DNA from: an uncultured cyanobacterium
Lineage (GTDB): Bacteria > Cyanobacteriota > Cyanobacteriia > Cyanobacteriales > Nostocaceae
Length of the DNA: 49,926 nt
Assembly: GCA_903903925.1 (NCBI GenBank)
Contig: CAIVAU010000178.1
Span: 1-49,926, forward strand
Direction of reading: 5' to 3'
Every line of letters starts with the position of its first letter. Within the stretch, counting starts at the first letter, position 1. The translations under genes were made by a program, and so were the position numbers. Positions 39,439 through 48,485 of the stretch are shown here, piece by piece. The notes beneath the pieces were generated by a model. The model was not told where the DNA came from, made no database searches, and was given only the letters and a program-made list of their open reading frames with translations.

Positions 39439-40644
39439 TTAGGCACGTAAAGGAATGCCGCTTGAATAAGACAGATTGGATACGTCAAAAGTCCAATTAT
39501 CACTACCCCTGTGCATACTCTTCAAGACTCCAACAATTAGATGCGTCAGTTCTTGGAAATTCTTCCTCCCCAGCGGTGGAACAGCAGTAAGGGCTAGGTT
39601 CTCTTCTATATGTTCTATGGCTTTCATTCCCACAAGGGCGGTGAGAAGACCAGGGGCGCTTCTGGTGTACTGGAGTGCGCGTTGGCCATCCGTCCGGAGG
39701 TCATCACCACAGGCGGAGGCGATATTTTCTGGGATTTTGCCCACGACTTGTGCTTGACAGAGGGAATTGCTAGCTATGGGGGTAATGCCTAAACGATAGG
39801 CAGCTTCCAAGACTGGGATTTGTTCTTCTCCAAGCTTTTGAGTAGGTGCAATAAGTGCTTCCGGCATTGCCATGTTCAAAGGAAACTGGATGAACCGGAA
39901 TCGATCCTCCTTGTTAAGAGTCACCTCCTGAGCAAGGGATTTTGCCCGTGCTAAATCTAAATGGTCATTGGCGGTTGGAGGTACACGCAAGCCATGCCAG
40001 GTTGCCAGACCGTAAGCAGAAATTTTTCCAGCATCTGCCGCTTCTTCCATAACCTCGAAGGCAGCCCGTAAGCGATTGTAGAAGATCTCTGGTGCAACTT
40101 CAGAGAGTTGGATTTCTGGGTTGTGGATGTAGTACACATCAATTGTCTGCACCCCGAGATTTGTCAGGCTACCATTGATCTGCTCTCTCAGAAATTCCGG
40201 GTGTATGCAGTGTTGTCCCGCAATCAGATCGGTCATGTTGAGTTCAGAGTTGCTTCGCTCGACGTACTGTTGGTAAAACGAGTCTGCTTGGCTGTGATTT
40301 GAATGCGCGAGGAAACCACCTTTTGTACAGATGATTAGTTCATCTCTTGACGCCTCTCCCGATTCCACGAGACGCTGAATACCCTTTCCTACACTCCGTT
40401 CGCTGTGCTGATACCGATAGTTAATTGCTGAGTCAATTAAATTGACCCCGCGCCGGACTGATTCGATCACAGCTTCTGTCACAAGGGCGTTGGTTTGCTC
40501 ATCGGGTTCACCAAGATAGGTTCCGATCCCAATAGAGCTTACAATCAGATCGCCACTTTCTCGGAAATGATCTGGGACACAGTCCTTTCTGTGCCGTTCG
40601 CTGTAACACCTTGTTCCTTCTGCTGTAGCCCTGCCTAGGAGCAT
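39439..40644 (-). CDS. Aldo/keto reductase
   Basis: The 401-residue product has SSIGIGTYLGEPDEQTNALV and the full AKR tetrad: Asp71 and Tyr76 (IDSAINYRYQHSE), Lys108 (IICTKGGF) and His174 (YYIHNPE). The N-terminal GRATAEGTRCYSERH is a feature of a distinct AKR subgroup, so the start is right. It uses NADPH to reduce carbonyls. Since the NRPS ends in a reductase domain, a reasonable substrate is the peptide aldehyde released from it, giving an alcohol; this is inference. It lies 113 bp downstream of the NRPS gene. Confidence 0.9.
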   Translation of the reverse strand: MLLGRATAEGTRCYSERHRKDCVPDHFRESGDLIVSSIGIGTYLGEPDEQTNALVTEAVIESVRRGVNLIDSAINYRYQHSERSVGKGIQRLVESGEASRDELIICTKGGFLAHSNHSQADSFYQQYVERSNSELNMTDLIAGQHCIHPEFLREQINGSLTNLGVQTIDVYYIHNPEIQLSEVAPEIFYNRLRAAFEVMEEAADAGKISAYGLATWHGLRVPPTANDHLDLARAKSLAQEVTLNKEDRFRFIQFPLNMAMPEALIAPTQKLGEEQIPVLEAAYRLGITPIASNSLCQAQVVGKIPENIASACGDDLRTDGQRALQYTRSAPGLLTALVGMKAIEHIEENLALTAVPPLGRKNFQELTHLIVGVLKSMHRGSDNWTFDVSNLSYSSGIPLRA

Positions 40645-40757
40645 TATAGTACCTCTTTATATCAAAATATACGTGCTGTACTGTTGACAAATAAAGTATT
40701 ATTTGAATTTGCCAAAGCTTGATTCGTGAGAAATGTCTTTTGCCAGAATCTTAAGAG

Positions 40758-43700
40758 CTAATTATCCGGCTGCGGAGGCATAAGGAAACCATTATGAATC
40801 AGGTGTGACAAGTAAGTAGAAAGCAACTGCTCATCTACAGGAGGACAGACTATAGAAGTACCAGCAAGCCCATTGAGTGTATTCTGACAGTCAAATTGCA
40901 GTGTTCCTAAGTTGGACGTTTCTTTTTCAGAACTCCTTGAAGGAAAAAACGATACGAGTGGATACAAGGTGTGTTCTGGCGAACGTTCCGCAACTTTGAG
41001 CAGATATTTTCGCCACTGATCATAAGAAATCTGTTGCAATGGATAACCAAACGAGTTAAGTACGTTGAGGAGCATTCTGGAGTTGAAAGGCTGGTGATTG
41101 ACAAAATGAAATGCTTTGTCTAAGGATTCCTTTTGCTTTGATAAATGGACGATCGCACTGCTGATATAATCCACAGGAGCCATGTCCTCGATCATCTCTT
41201 TTTCCGGCACACTTCCAAGTTGGATACAGCCAATAATTAGTTTGTATAAGAAGTCATTTCTATTAAAAACACCAGTTTGACTATGCCCTGATACACGTCC
41301 TATCCTATATATACAAACAGGAAGACCTCGGTTACGTGCAATAGTGACTAACTGTTCAGCAACCCATTTACTTTGAGAATAGCCGACCGATGGCAATTGG
41401 TAATCATCTAAGCTGTCATCTTCTCGAACGACCCGAACTTCAGAATCATCAACTGAGGAAAAAACGCTTTTGGTTGAAATAAAATGTACCTGTTTTACTT
41501 TAACTTGACTTGCCAATCTCAAAACTTCTTGGGTTCCCAAAACATTAGCTGCCTTAAGTACAGAGTAGGGAGTAGTATGATGAACCCATGCTCCATTGTG
41601 ATAGATGACGTCAACTAACTCAGCCATTGCTTGAAACTCTTTTTGGGAAAGCCCTAAAAGCGGCTGAGATAGATCTCCTACAACAGGGATAATTCTGCAA
41701 CTAAGAGATTCATCCCAAAGTAAATAAGATTCAAGGCTGCTTTGAATTCTCTTCTTACCCTCTTTGAGATCAGAAGCACGTACCAAACAATAAATATCTG
41801 CGTGAGTTTGCAGCAGGAGTTCATGTAGCAAAAAAGCCCCGACAAAACCTGTGGCTCCAGTTAAGAAAATACCAGATGGTTCTGTGATATACTGAACAGG
41901 TATGCTTGGGTAAATCGTAGGGTCAAGGACAGCTTCAGCCTTGAGATTCACGAGAGTTTTTGTGCCAACAGTCGTAGATGAAGCTCCTGTATTTTGAGCG
42001 ATCGCAATACTCTGGGCCAATTCCGCAACTGTGGGCATCTCAAACAGACTACGCAAGGGTAGCTCAACTTGAAAGGTTTCTCGCACCCGAACAACAAGCT
42101 GAGTGATAAGCATTGAATGCCCGCCCAAATCGAAGAAGTTGTCGTGAATACCAACTCGCTCAATCCCAAGTACTTGAGACCAAATTCTTGCCAGTAACTC
42201 TTCAACTGGTGTGCGTGGTTCTACGTAGACTTTTTCGCGCTCAGTTCGGTTCTGGTCTGGTGTCGGTAACGCCTCGCGGTTTACCTTGCCATTGGGCGTC
42301 AAAGGCAAAGCTTCTAGCACCATAAATACTGATGGTATCATGTAATCGGGTAACTTCTCCTTGAGAAAGCGGCGCAGTTCACTGCTGGTAGGAGCTTTTT
42401 CCGACTTTAGAACCAGGTAACCCACTAGGCTTTTGTCGCCATTGTTTTCCCTAGCTATGACCACAGTTTGAAGCACCTCTGGGTGTTGGGCTAGCACCGC
42501 CTCAATTTCCCCAAGTTCGATCCGGAAGCCGCGAATCTTCACCTGATGATCAATTCGTCCCAGAAATTCAATGTTGCCATCCGGTAGGTAACGTGCTAAA
42601 TCCCCTGTTTTGTAAAGGCAGGTTCCAGGTTCTTGACTCAAGGGATTGGGAATGAAATTAACAGCGGTCAGTTCAGGACGATTGAGGTAGCCACGTGCTA
42701 ATCCTACACCGCCTATGTGTAATTCCCCTGGCACACCAATGGGAACTGATCGCCCAAATGAGTCTAGTAAATAGATTTGTGTATTGGCAATCGGGTAACC
42801 AATGGACACCGCCTTTTGAACATCATGATTTTGACAATTGTAAACATTGCTCCAGACTGTTCCTTCCGTTGGACCGTATTCGTTGAACAGGGGGGTATGA
42901 GGTAGCAACTGGTAATGAAGTTTGACTAACTCTGCTGAACAAGACTCCCCCGCAACAATGACGGTGCAAAGAGAATCAAGTTGTCGTGGTTCGGCGTACT
43001 CCAAAATCAGCTTGTAGAGAGACGGAAGACACAATATATGCGAGATCTGACGCTGAGCTATCATTTCTATCAACTGTAATAGCTCTAGCTGAAATTTCTC
43101 TTGGGGCAGCGAAAGAACTCCACCTTGACATAAAGTCCAAAAAATACCGGCAACGGAACTATCGAAAACAAAGGGTGAAACTAGTAAAAAGCTGGTGACA
43201 GGCTCAGAGTAGTAAAGGATACGAGACCAAGTGGAGTGAACTAGGTTTTGATGCGTAATCTGTACACCCTTGGGTTGTCCTGTGGAGCCAGAAGTGTAGA
43301 TGATGTAGGCTAAATTTTTGGGTTTCACCGGGTTGGAAGGGTTCTGTTTGCTCTGTCGGGCAATTGCTGACCAGCTAGTATCTAAGCATACCACCTGTAC
43401 TTGATGCTGGGGAAACTTCTCTATGAGCCGCTGCTGAGTTAAGAGCACGGGCAATTGAGTATCTTGCAGTACGAAGTCCAAGCGCTCTTGTGGATAAGTC
43501 GGATCTAAAGGCACGTAAGCCCCTCCTGCTTTGAGGATGGCTAGCAGTCCCACGATCATATCCACAGAACGCTCCAAGCAGATACCTACCAACACCTCTG
43601 GTCCGACGCCCAAAGCCTGTAAGTGGTGCGCTAGCTGATTTGCTTTGGCGTTCAGTTCCTCGTAGGTTAAATGTTGGTCTACAAAAACGACTGCCACTGC

Positions 43701-46700
43701 GTCAGGCGATCGCTCTACCTGAGCTTCAATCAACTGATGGATGCACTGGTTGATCGGATACTCTGCTTGGGTGTCATTCCATGCAACCAGCAACTGATGC
43801 TGTTCTGCCTTAGTCAACAGTGGTAACTCGTCAAGGTGCTGTTTTGGATTGGCGACAATTGCTGTGAGCAACTCATGCAAATGACCCACCATTCGGCAGA
43901 TAGTGCCCTCGTCGAACAAGTCGCTATTGTACTCCAGAGTCCCGATAAGCTCCTCTGTTGTCTCTTGCATGGACAGAGTTAAATCAAACTTCGCTGTGCC
44001 GATGTTACTTTCTAGGGAACTCACAGTCAAGCCTGACAACTCTATCGAAGCTAGAGGTGCATTTTGAAGCACAAACATTACCTGAAACAGAGGCGTGTAG
44101 CTAGTTGAGCGCTGCGGCTGTAGTTCCTCCACCAACTGCTCAAAAGGTAAATCTTGGTGAGTATAGGCTTGTAGCGCCACCTCACGCACTCGACCCAGCA
44201 ATTCGTCAAAGCTAGGATTGTCAGATAGATCAGTGCGCAAAACCAGTATATTGACAAAAAAGCCAATTAACCCTTCGATCTCAGGTTGGTGGCGGTTGGC
44301 GATGGGCGTTCCTACCACGATATCTGTGTTAAGCGTGTAGCGGTACAGCAGGATCTTGAACGCTGCTAACAGGGTCATAAACAGGGTACTCTCTTCCTTC
44401 CTGCTCAAGGTTTTGAGCCCAAAAGATAGTTCTGGTGATAGGCTGAAAGAATAAGTGGCTCCTCGAACAGTAGCAACAGTGGGGCGCTTGTAATCGGTGG
44501 GCAACTGTAGCAGTGTTGGTGCACCTTCCAAATGTTGCCGCCAGTAAGAAAGCTGAGCTTTGAATACCTCTTTGATCACAGATTGCCGCTGCCAAACCGC
44601 AAAGTCCACATACTGAATCGGTAATTCACCTAGAGGTGAGGGGTGTCCGTTACAGAAGGCTTGATAAAGCGCTGCCATCTCACGCACCAGCACACCAATA
44701 GACCAACCATCAGCAACAATATGGTGCATTGTGAATAAAGCGACATACTCCTGTTCACTGATCCACAGCAATTTTACCCGCAGCAAAGGACCAGTACTCA
44801 GATCAAAAGGCTGTTTTGCCTCGGTAATCGTCAGTTGTCTAACTATGGTCTGTTGCTGAGACTTAGGCACCTTGCACAGGTCTATGATTGGCAAGTCTAG
44901 CCGTGTTGCTGGTGAGATAACTGGAACGGGTCGTCCTTCTACTGTCAAAAAGGTAGTTCGCAAGACTTCGTGACGGCGCAGAATTTCGTTGAGGCTTTGC
45001 GAGAGTGCTGCTAGATTCAGCCTTCCTTGTAACCGAAAAGCACTGGGGATATTGTAAAAAGGGCTGTTTTGTTCTAACTGAGCGAGAAACCATAGCCTAG
45101 CTTGTGCAAAGGATAAGGGCAATTCGCCGTCCCTGGAAATGCGCTTGATGGGTGGAAGTTCCAATCCCAACCCTGCATGAATGGCTCTTTCAATGTCTTT
45201 GGCTAACCTGATAACTGTTGGTTCTTCAAATAAGCGACGTAAAGCCAGATCTATCTTAAAGATTTTCCGGATCTGAGAAATCACACGAGTCGCCAGAAGG
45301 GAGTGTCCACCTAAATCAAAGAAGTTGCGATCAATGCTGACTGTTTCCAAGCCCAGCACCTCTGCCCAGATTCCGGCTAACACCTGCTCAACCGGAGTGC
45401 GAGGCGCAACAAAAGTGTCACTAGGCTCAAGTTGTGCAAAAGGCAACATCTGGCGGTTTACCTTGCCATTGGGCAACAATGGCAGTGCCTCTAGCATCAC
45501 AAAGACTGCAGGCACCATATACTCAGGTAACTGCTGCTTCAAAAATGTCCGTAGTTGACTGATGGTAGGTGTCTGCTCGCTGTTAGGGACGACATAAGCC
45601 ACCAACTGCTTGTCACCTGGTTGAACCTCCCGCGCTAAAACTATAGTCTCCCGCACAGCCTGGTGTTGCACTAGCACTGCCTCAATCTCCCCAAGTTCAA
45701 TCCGGAAGCCGCGAATCTTCACTTGGTGATCAATTCGTCCCAGAAATTCAAGATTTCCATCTGGCAAGTAACGTGCTAAATCCCCTGTTTTATAAAGGCG
45801 GGTTCCAAGTTCTTGACTCAAGGGATTGGGAATGAAATTAACAGCGGTCAGTTCGGGGCGATTAAGGTAGCCACGTGCTAGTCCTGCACCGCCTATGTGC
45901 AGTTCACCTGGCACACCAATGGGAACTGATCGCCCAAATGAGTCTAGTAAATAGATTTGCGTATTGGCTATCGGGCGACCAATCGGAACAATGGGTAAAT
46001 CCGAATGGCGATAGCGATCGCAAACCCAGAAAGTAACATCAATGGCAGCTTCAGTGGGCCCATAAAGATTATGCAGTTGGGCATTGAGACGAGCAAAGAA
46101 ACGTTTCTGGAGTTTCAAGGACAACCCCTCACCACTGCAAATCACATGCTTTAGACAAATACAGACCTCCAGTCCTGGGTCTTCAAGGAAAACTTGCAGC
46201 ATAGAGGGAACAAAATGGATCGTGGTGATTTGCTCTTTAGCAATCAGCTTGACTAGATAAGCACTGTCTTGATGACCTCCTGGTTGGGCGACAACCAGAC
46301 AAATACCATTCAGCAATGGCCAGAAAAACTCCCAGATTGAAACATCGAAGCTGAAGGGAGTCTTTTGCAAAACACGATCTGTTTCTGTTAAGTGATAGAC
46401 ATCTTGCATCCAGAGCAAACGATTGCATAGTCCCATGTGGGTGTTCATTACGCCCTTGGGTTTGCCTGTAGAGCCAGAGGTGTAAATTACATAGGCGAGA
46501 TTTTCGATAGTTACCCCGCTAACCGGGTTTGATTGGTACTGCAAACCAGATCCGTCAGCATTGGCTTTCCAGTCTGTATCTAAACAAATAACTTGCGCCT
46601 GATGAGGAGGCAACGTCTTTACCAAGTGTCGCTGCGTCAACAATACTGGGGTTTGAGTATCCTGCAACATTAAGGCTAGTCGCTCCTTAGGATACGTTGG

Positions 46701-48485
46701 GTCTAGAGGGACATAAGCCCCTCCTGCTTTCAGAATGCCCAGCAGTCCAATCACCATCTCTACAGAGCGTTCTAGGCAGACACCTACTAGCACTTCTGGT
46801 TCCACACCCAGTGTCTGCAAGTGATGTGCTAGTTGATTTGCTTGATAATTTAGCTCTCGGTAAGTTAGCTGCTCATCTACTCTGCGAGAAGCCTCGCTGC
46901 GCTCGTCTACAAAGACCACTGCCACAGCATCAGGTGTTTGCTCCACTTGAATTTCAAATAGCTGATGGATACACTGAACTTTGGGGTAGTTTGTCGCGGT
47001 ATTGTTCCACTCCACTAGTAGCTGATGGTGCTCTGCTGAAGTTAAGATGGGTAGGTCTGTTAGTTGCTGGTCTGGATTAGCAACGATACCTGACAACAGG
47101 GTCTGGAAATGTCCCACCATTCGGGTGATGGTTGCCCCATCGAACAAACCTGTATTGTACTCAAATGATGCCACCAAACCCTGCTGTGTGTCTGCCATAG
47201 CCAAAGTCAAATCAAATCGTGACGTCCTGCGATCAATGTCTATAGGTCTCAAGCTCAAGCCTCCAAGCTCCAGATCTGGCATTGGCGCATTCCAAAAAAC
47301 AAACATGACCCGAAATAAAGGATTTTGGCTCAAATTTCGCTCTGGTTGCAGTTCTTCTACCAGTTTTTCAAAGGGTAAGTCTTGGTGAGCATAAGCTGCC
47401 AGTGCTACCTCACGCACTCGAGTTAATAGTTCTCGGAAACTAGGATTGCCTGATAGATCTGCACGCAAAACTAAATTATTGACAAAAAAGCCAATTAGTG
47501 TATCTGTCTCACCAATTTTGCGGTTGTCGATCGCTGTACCAACACAGAAGTCGTCTTGGGTGCTGTAGCGGTAAAGTAATGTTTGAAACGCTGCTAGTAG
47601 AGTGATGAACAGAGTAGCTCCCTCACTCTGGCTGAATTTTTTCAGCATTGCACTCAGGCTAAGTGATAGCTGAAAGGAAATACTATCGCCTGCCAAGTTT
47701 TGAACGCCTAAACTGGATCTATCTGTCGGTAGAGCCAATACAGGCGGTGTGTCAGCTAACTGCTGTTTCCAGTAAGCCAGTTGTTCTGCAAGCACTGCCC
47801 CTTGCAACCATTGCCGCTGCCAGTAAGCAAAGTCTGCATATTGGATGGATAACTCTGGCAGGAGTGAAGGCTGACCTACAGAAAAAGCTTTGTAGAGTAC
47901 TGCTAGTTCCTGAATAATAATTCCACATGACTTAGCATCGGAAACAATATGATGCATGACAAACAGCAACACATGCTCTGCCTCACCCAGCTTTAGCAAC
48001 GTGACTCGCAGCAAGGGACCATGTGCTAGGTCAAAGGGATGCTGAGCCTCATTAGTTGCTAACTGCTGAACCTTAACTTTTTGGGCAGTTTCCGGCAACT
48101 CGGTCAAATCTACTAATGGTAGAATGAAATTCAGGGAGGGGGAGATCACCTGAATGGGTTCCCCATCTATCATTGCAAAAATCGTTCTTAAGACTTCGTG
48201 ACGTCTCACAATTTCGTGGAAGCTTTGCTCCAAAGCAGTGACATTCAGCCAACCTTTCAGGTACATAGCTTGGGAGATGTTATAGGCAATATTGCCGGGT
48301 TGCAACTGGTCAAGGAACCACAGGCGCTGCTGGGCAAAGGATAGGGGAAAAGAATTGGACTCTCTACTTTGAGGATTTATTTGTGGTTGTGAAATGGCTT
48401 CCCCTTTGTTCTTGTTTAGCCGTTGTGCAAGAAGCTTAAGTTTTTCCGGGGAAAGCCCAGCGAGTCGTTGAGAAAGGTCACTCAT
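40758..48485 (-). CDS. Two-module NRPS with terminal reductase (C-A-PCP-C-A-PCP-R)
   Basis: The 2575-residue product has domains, with approximate positions: C1 46-480 (HHIVSDA near 178), A1 500-1005, PCP1 (GGHSLLAT near 1060), C2 1110-1560 (HHIVADG near 1253), A2 1580-2065, PCP2 (GGHSMLIT near 2121) and R 2200-2575 (FLTGATGFVG near 2211, YSQSK near 2369). Aligned to GrsA by eye, the A1 pocket reads DVWHISLID plus Lys, the serine type; A2 reads DSALIAEVW plus Lys, which I cannot assign. There is no epimerase or thioesterase, so release is by NAD(P)H reduction to an aldehyde or alcohol. It overlaps the PKS gene by 8 bp. Confidence 0.93.
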   Translation of the reverse strand: MSDLSQRLAGLSPEKLKLLAQRLNKNKGEAISQPQINPQSRESNSFPLSFAQQRLWFLDQLQPGNIAYNISQAMYLKGWLNVTALEQSFHEIVRRHEVLRTIFAMIDGEPIQVISPSLNFILPLVDLTELPETAQKVKVQQLATNEAQHPFDLAHGPLLRVTLLKLGEAEHVLLFVMHHIVSDAKSCGIIIQELAVLYKAFSVGQPSLLPELSIQYADFAYWQRQWLQGAVLAEQLAYWKQQLADTPPVLALPTDRSSLGVQNLAGDSISFQLSLSLSAMLKKFSQSEGATLFITLLAAFQTLLYRYSTQDDFCVGTAIDNRKIGETDTLIGFFVNNLVLRADLSGNPSFRELLTRVREVALAAYAHQDLPFEKLVEELQPERNLSQNPLFRVMFVFWNAPMPDLELGGLSLRPIDIDRRTSRFDLTLAMADTQQGLVASFEYNTGLFDGATITRMVGHFQTLLSGIVANPDQQLTDLPILTSAEHHQLLVEWNNTATNYPKVQCIHQLFEIQVEQTPDAVAVVFVDERSEASRRVDEQLTYRELNYQANQLAHHLQTLGVEPEVLVGVCLERSVEMVIGLLGILKAGGAYVPLDPTYPKERLALMLQDTQTPVLLTQRHLVKTLPPHQAQVICLDTDWKANADGSGLQYQSNPVSGVTIENLAYVIYTSGSTGKPKGVMNTHMGLCNRLLWMQDVYHLTETDRVLQKTPFSFDVSIWEFFWPLLNGICLVVAQPGGHQDSAYLVKLIAKEQITTIHFVPSMLQVFLEDPGLEVCICLKHVICSGEGLSLKLQKRFFARLNAQLHNLYGPTEAAIDVTFWVCDRYRHSDLPIVPIGRPIANTQIYLLDSFGRSVPIGVPGELHIGGAGLARGYLNRPELTAVNFIPNPLSQELGTRLYKTGDLARYLPDGNLEFLGRIDHQVKIRGFRIELGEIEAVLVQHQAVRETIVLAREVQPGDKQLVAYVVPNSEQTPTISQLRTFLKQQLPEYMVPAVFVMLEALPLLPNGKVNRQMLPFAQLEPSDTFVAPRTPVEQVLAGIWAEVLGLETVSIDRNFFDLGGHSLLATRVISQIRKIFKIDLALRRLFEEPTVIRLAKDIERAIHAGLGLELPPIKRISRDGELPLSFAQARLWFLAQLEQNSPFYNIPSAFRLQGRLNLAALSQSLNEILRRHEVLRTTFLTVEGRPVPVISPATRLDLPIIDLCKVPKSQQQTIVRQLTITEAKQPFDLSTGPLLRVKLLWISEQEYVALFTMHHIVADGWSIGVLVREMAALYQAFCNGHPSPLGELPIQYVDFAVWQRQSVIKEVFKAQLSYWRQHLEGAPTLLQLPTDYKRPTVATVRGATYSFSLSPELSFGLKTLSRKEESTLFMTLLAAFKILLYRYTLNTDIVVGTPIANRHQPEIEGLIGFFVNILVLRTDLSDNPSFDELLGRVREVALQAYTHQDLPFEQLVEELQPQRSTSYTPLFQVMFVLQNAPLASIELSGLTVSSLESNIGTAKFDLTLSMQETTEELIGTLEYNSDLFDEGTICRMVGHLHELLTAIVANPKQHLDELPLLTKAEQHQLLVAWNDTQAEYPINQCIHQLIEAQVERSPDAVAVVFVDQHLTYEELNAKANQLAHHLQALGVGPEVLVGICLERSVDMIVGLLAILKAGGAYVPLDPTYPQERLDFVLQDTQLPVLLTQQRLIEKFPQHQVQVVCLDTSWSAIARQSKQNPSNPVKPKNLAYIIYTSGSTGQPKGVQITHQNLVHSTWSRILYYSEPVTSFLLVSPFVFDSSVAGIFWTLCQGGVLSLPQEKFQLELLQLIEMIAQRQISHILCLPSLYKLILEYAEPRQLDSLCTVIVAGESCSAELVKLHYQLLPHTPLFNEYGPTEGTVWSNVYNCQNHDVQKAVSIGYPIANTQIYLLDSFGRSVPIGVPGELHIGGVGLARGYLNRPELTAVNFIPNPLSQEPGTCLYKTGDLARYLPDGNIEFLGRIDHQVKIRGFRIELGEIEAVLAQHPEVLQTVVIARENNGDKSLVGYLVLKSEKAPTSSELRRFLKEKLPDYMIPSVFMVLEALPLTPNGKVNREALPTPDQNRTEREKVYVEPRTPVEELLARIWSQVLGIERVGIHDNFFDLGGHSMLITQLVVRVRETFQVELPLRSLFEMPTVAELAQSIAIAQNTGASSTTVGTKTLVNLKAEAVLDPTIYPSIPVQYITEPSGIFLTGATGFVGAFLLHELLLQTHADIYCLVRASDLKEGKKRIQSSLESYLLWDESLSCRIIPVVGDLSQPLLGLSQKEFQAMAELVDVIYHNGAWVHHTTPYSVLKAANVLGTQEVLRLASQVKVKQVHFISTKSVFSSVDDSEVRVVREDDSLDDYQLPSVGYSQSKWVAEQLVTIARNRGLPVCIYRIGRVSGHSQTGVFNRNDFLYKLIIGCIQLGSVPEKEMIEDMAPVDYISSAIVHLSKQKESLDKAFHFVNHQPFNSRMLLNVLNSFGYPLQQISYDQWRKYLLKVAERSPEHTLYPLVSFFPSRSSEKETSNLGTLQFDCQNTLNGLAGTSIVCPPVDEQLLSTYLSHLIHNGFLMPPQPDN
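42481..42800 (-). repeat. Near-identical A-domain segment (copy in module 2)
   Basis: This stretch encodes residues about 1895-2000 of the NRPS and is nearly identical to 45661-45980 (module 1). The two are offset by exactly 3180 bp and differ at scattered, mostly synonymous positions. They cover the core from SFGRSVPIGVPGELHIGG to KIRGFRIELGEIEAVL, downstream of the specificity pocket. Confidence 0.85.
45661..45980 (-). repeat. Near-identical A-domain segment (copy in module 1)
   Basis: Partner of 42481-42800. Exact matches extend over runs of more than 40 bases, whereas the adjacent specificity-determining parts of the two A domains are clearly different. This pattern fits recent homogenisation by recombination. 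Confidence 0.85.

Noticed and set aside
39402..39792. Plus-strand frames at the 3' end of the aldo/keto reductase
   Set aside because: They are shadows of the reductase, whose catalytic tetrad and full length are intact.
44078..47388. Many short frames on both strands inside the NRPS gene
   Set aside because: They are alternative frames of a long intact NRPS with all core motifs in one frame.
48478..48485. Possible frameshift joining the PKS and NRPS into one protein
   Set aside because: The PKS frame ends with a proper docking-like tail and the NRPS begins with a normal N-terminal segment; an 8-bp overlap is ordinary translational coupling.
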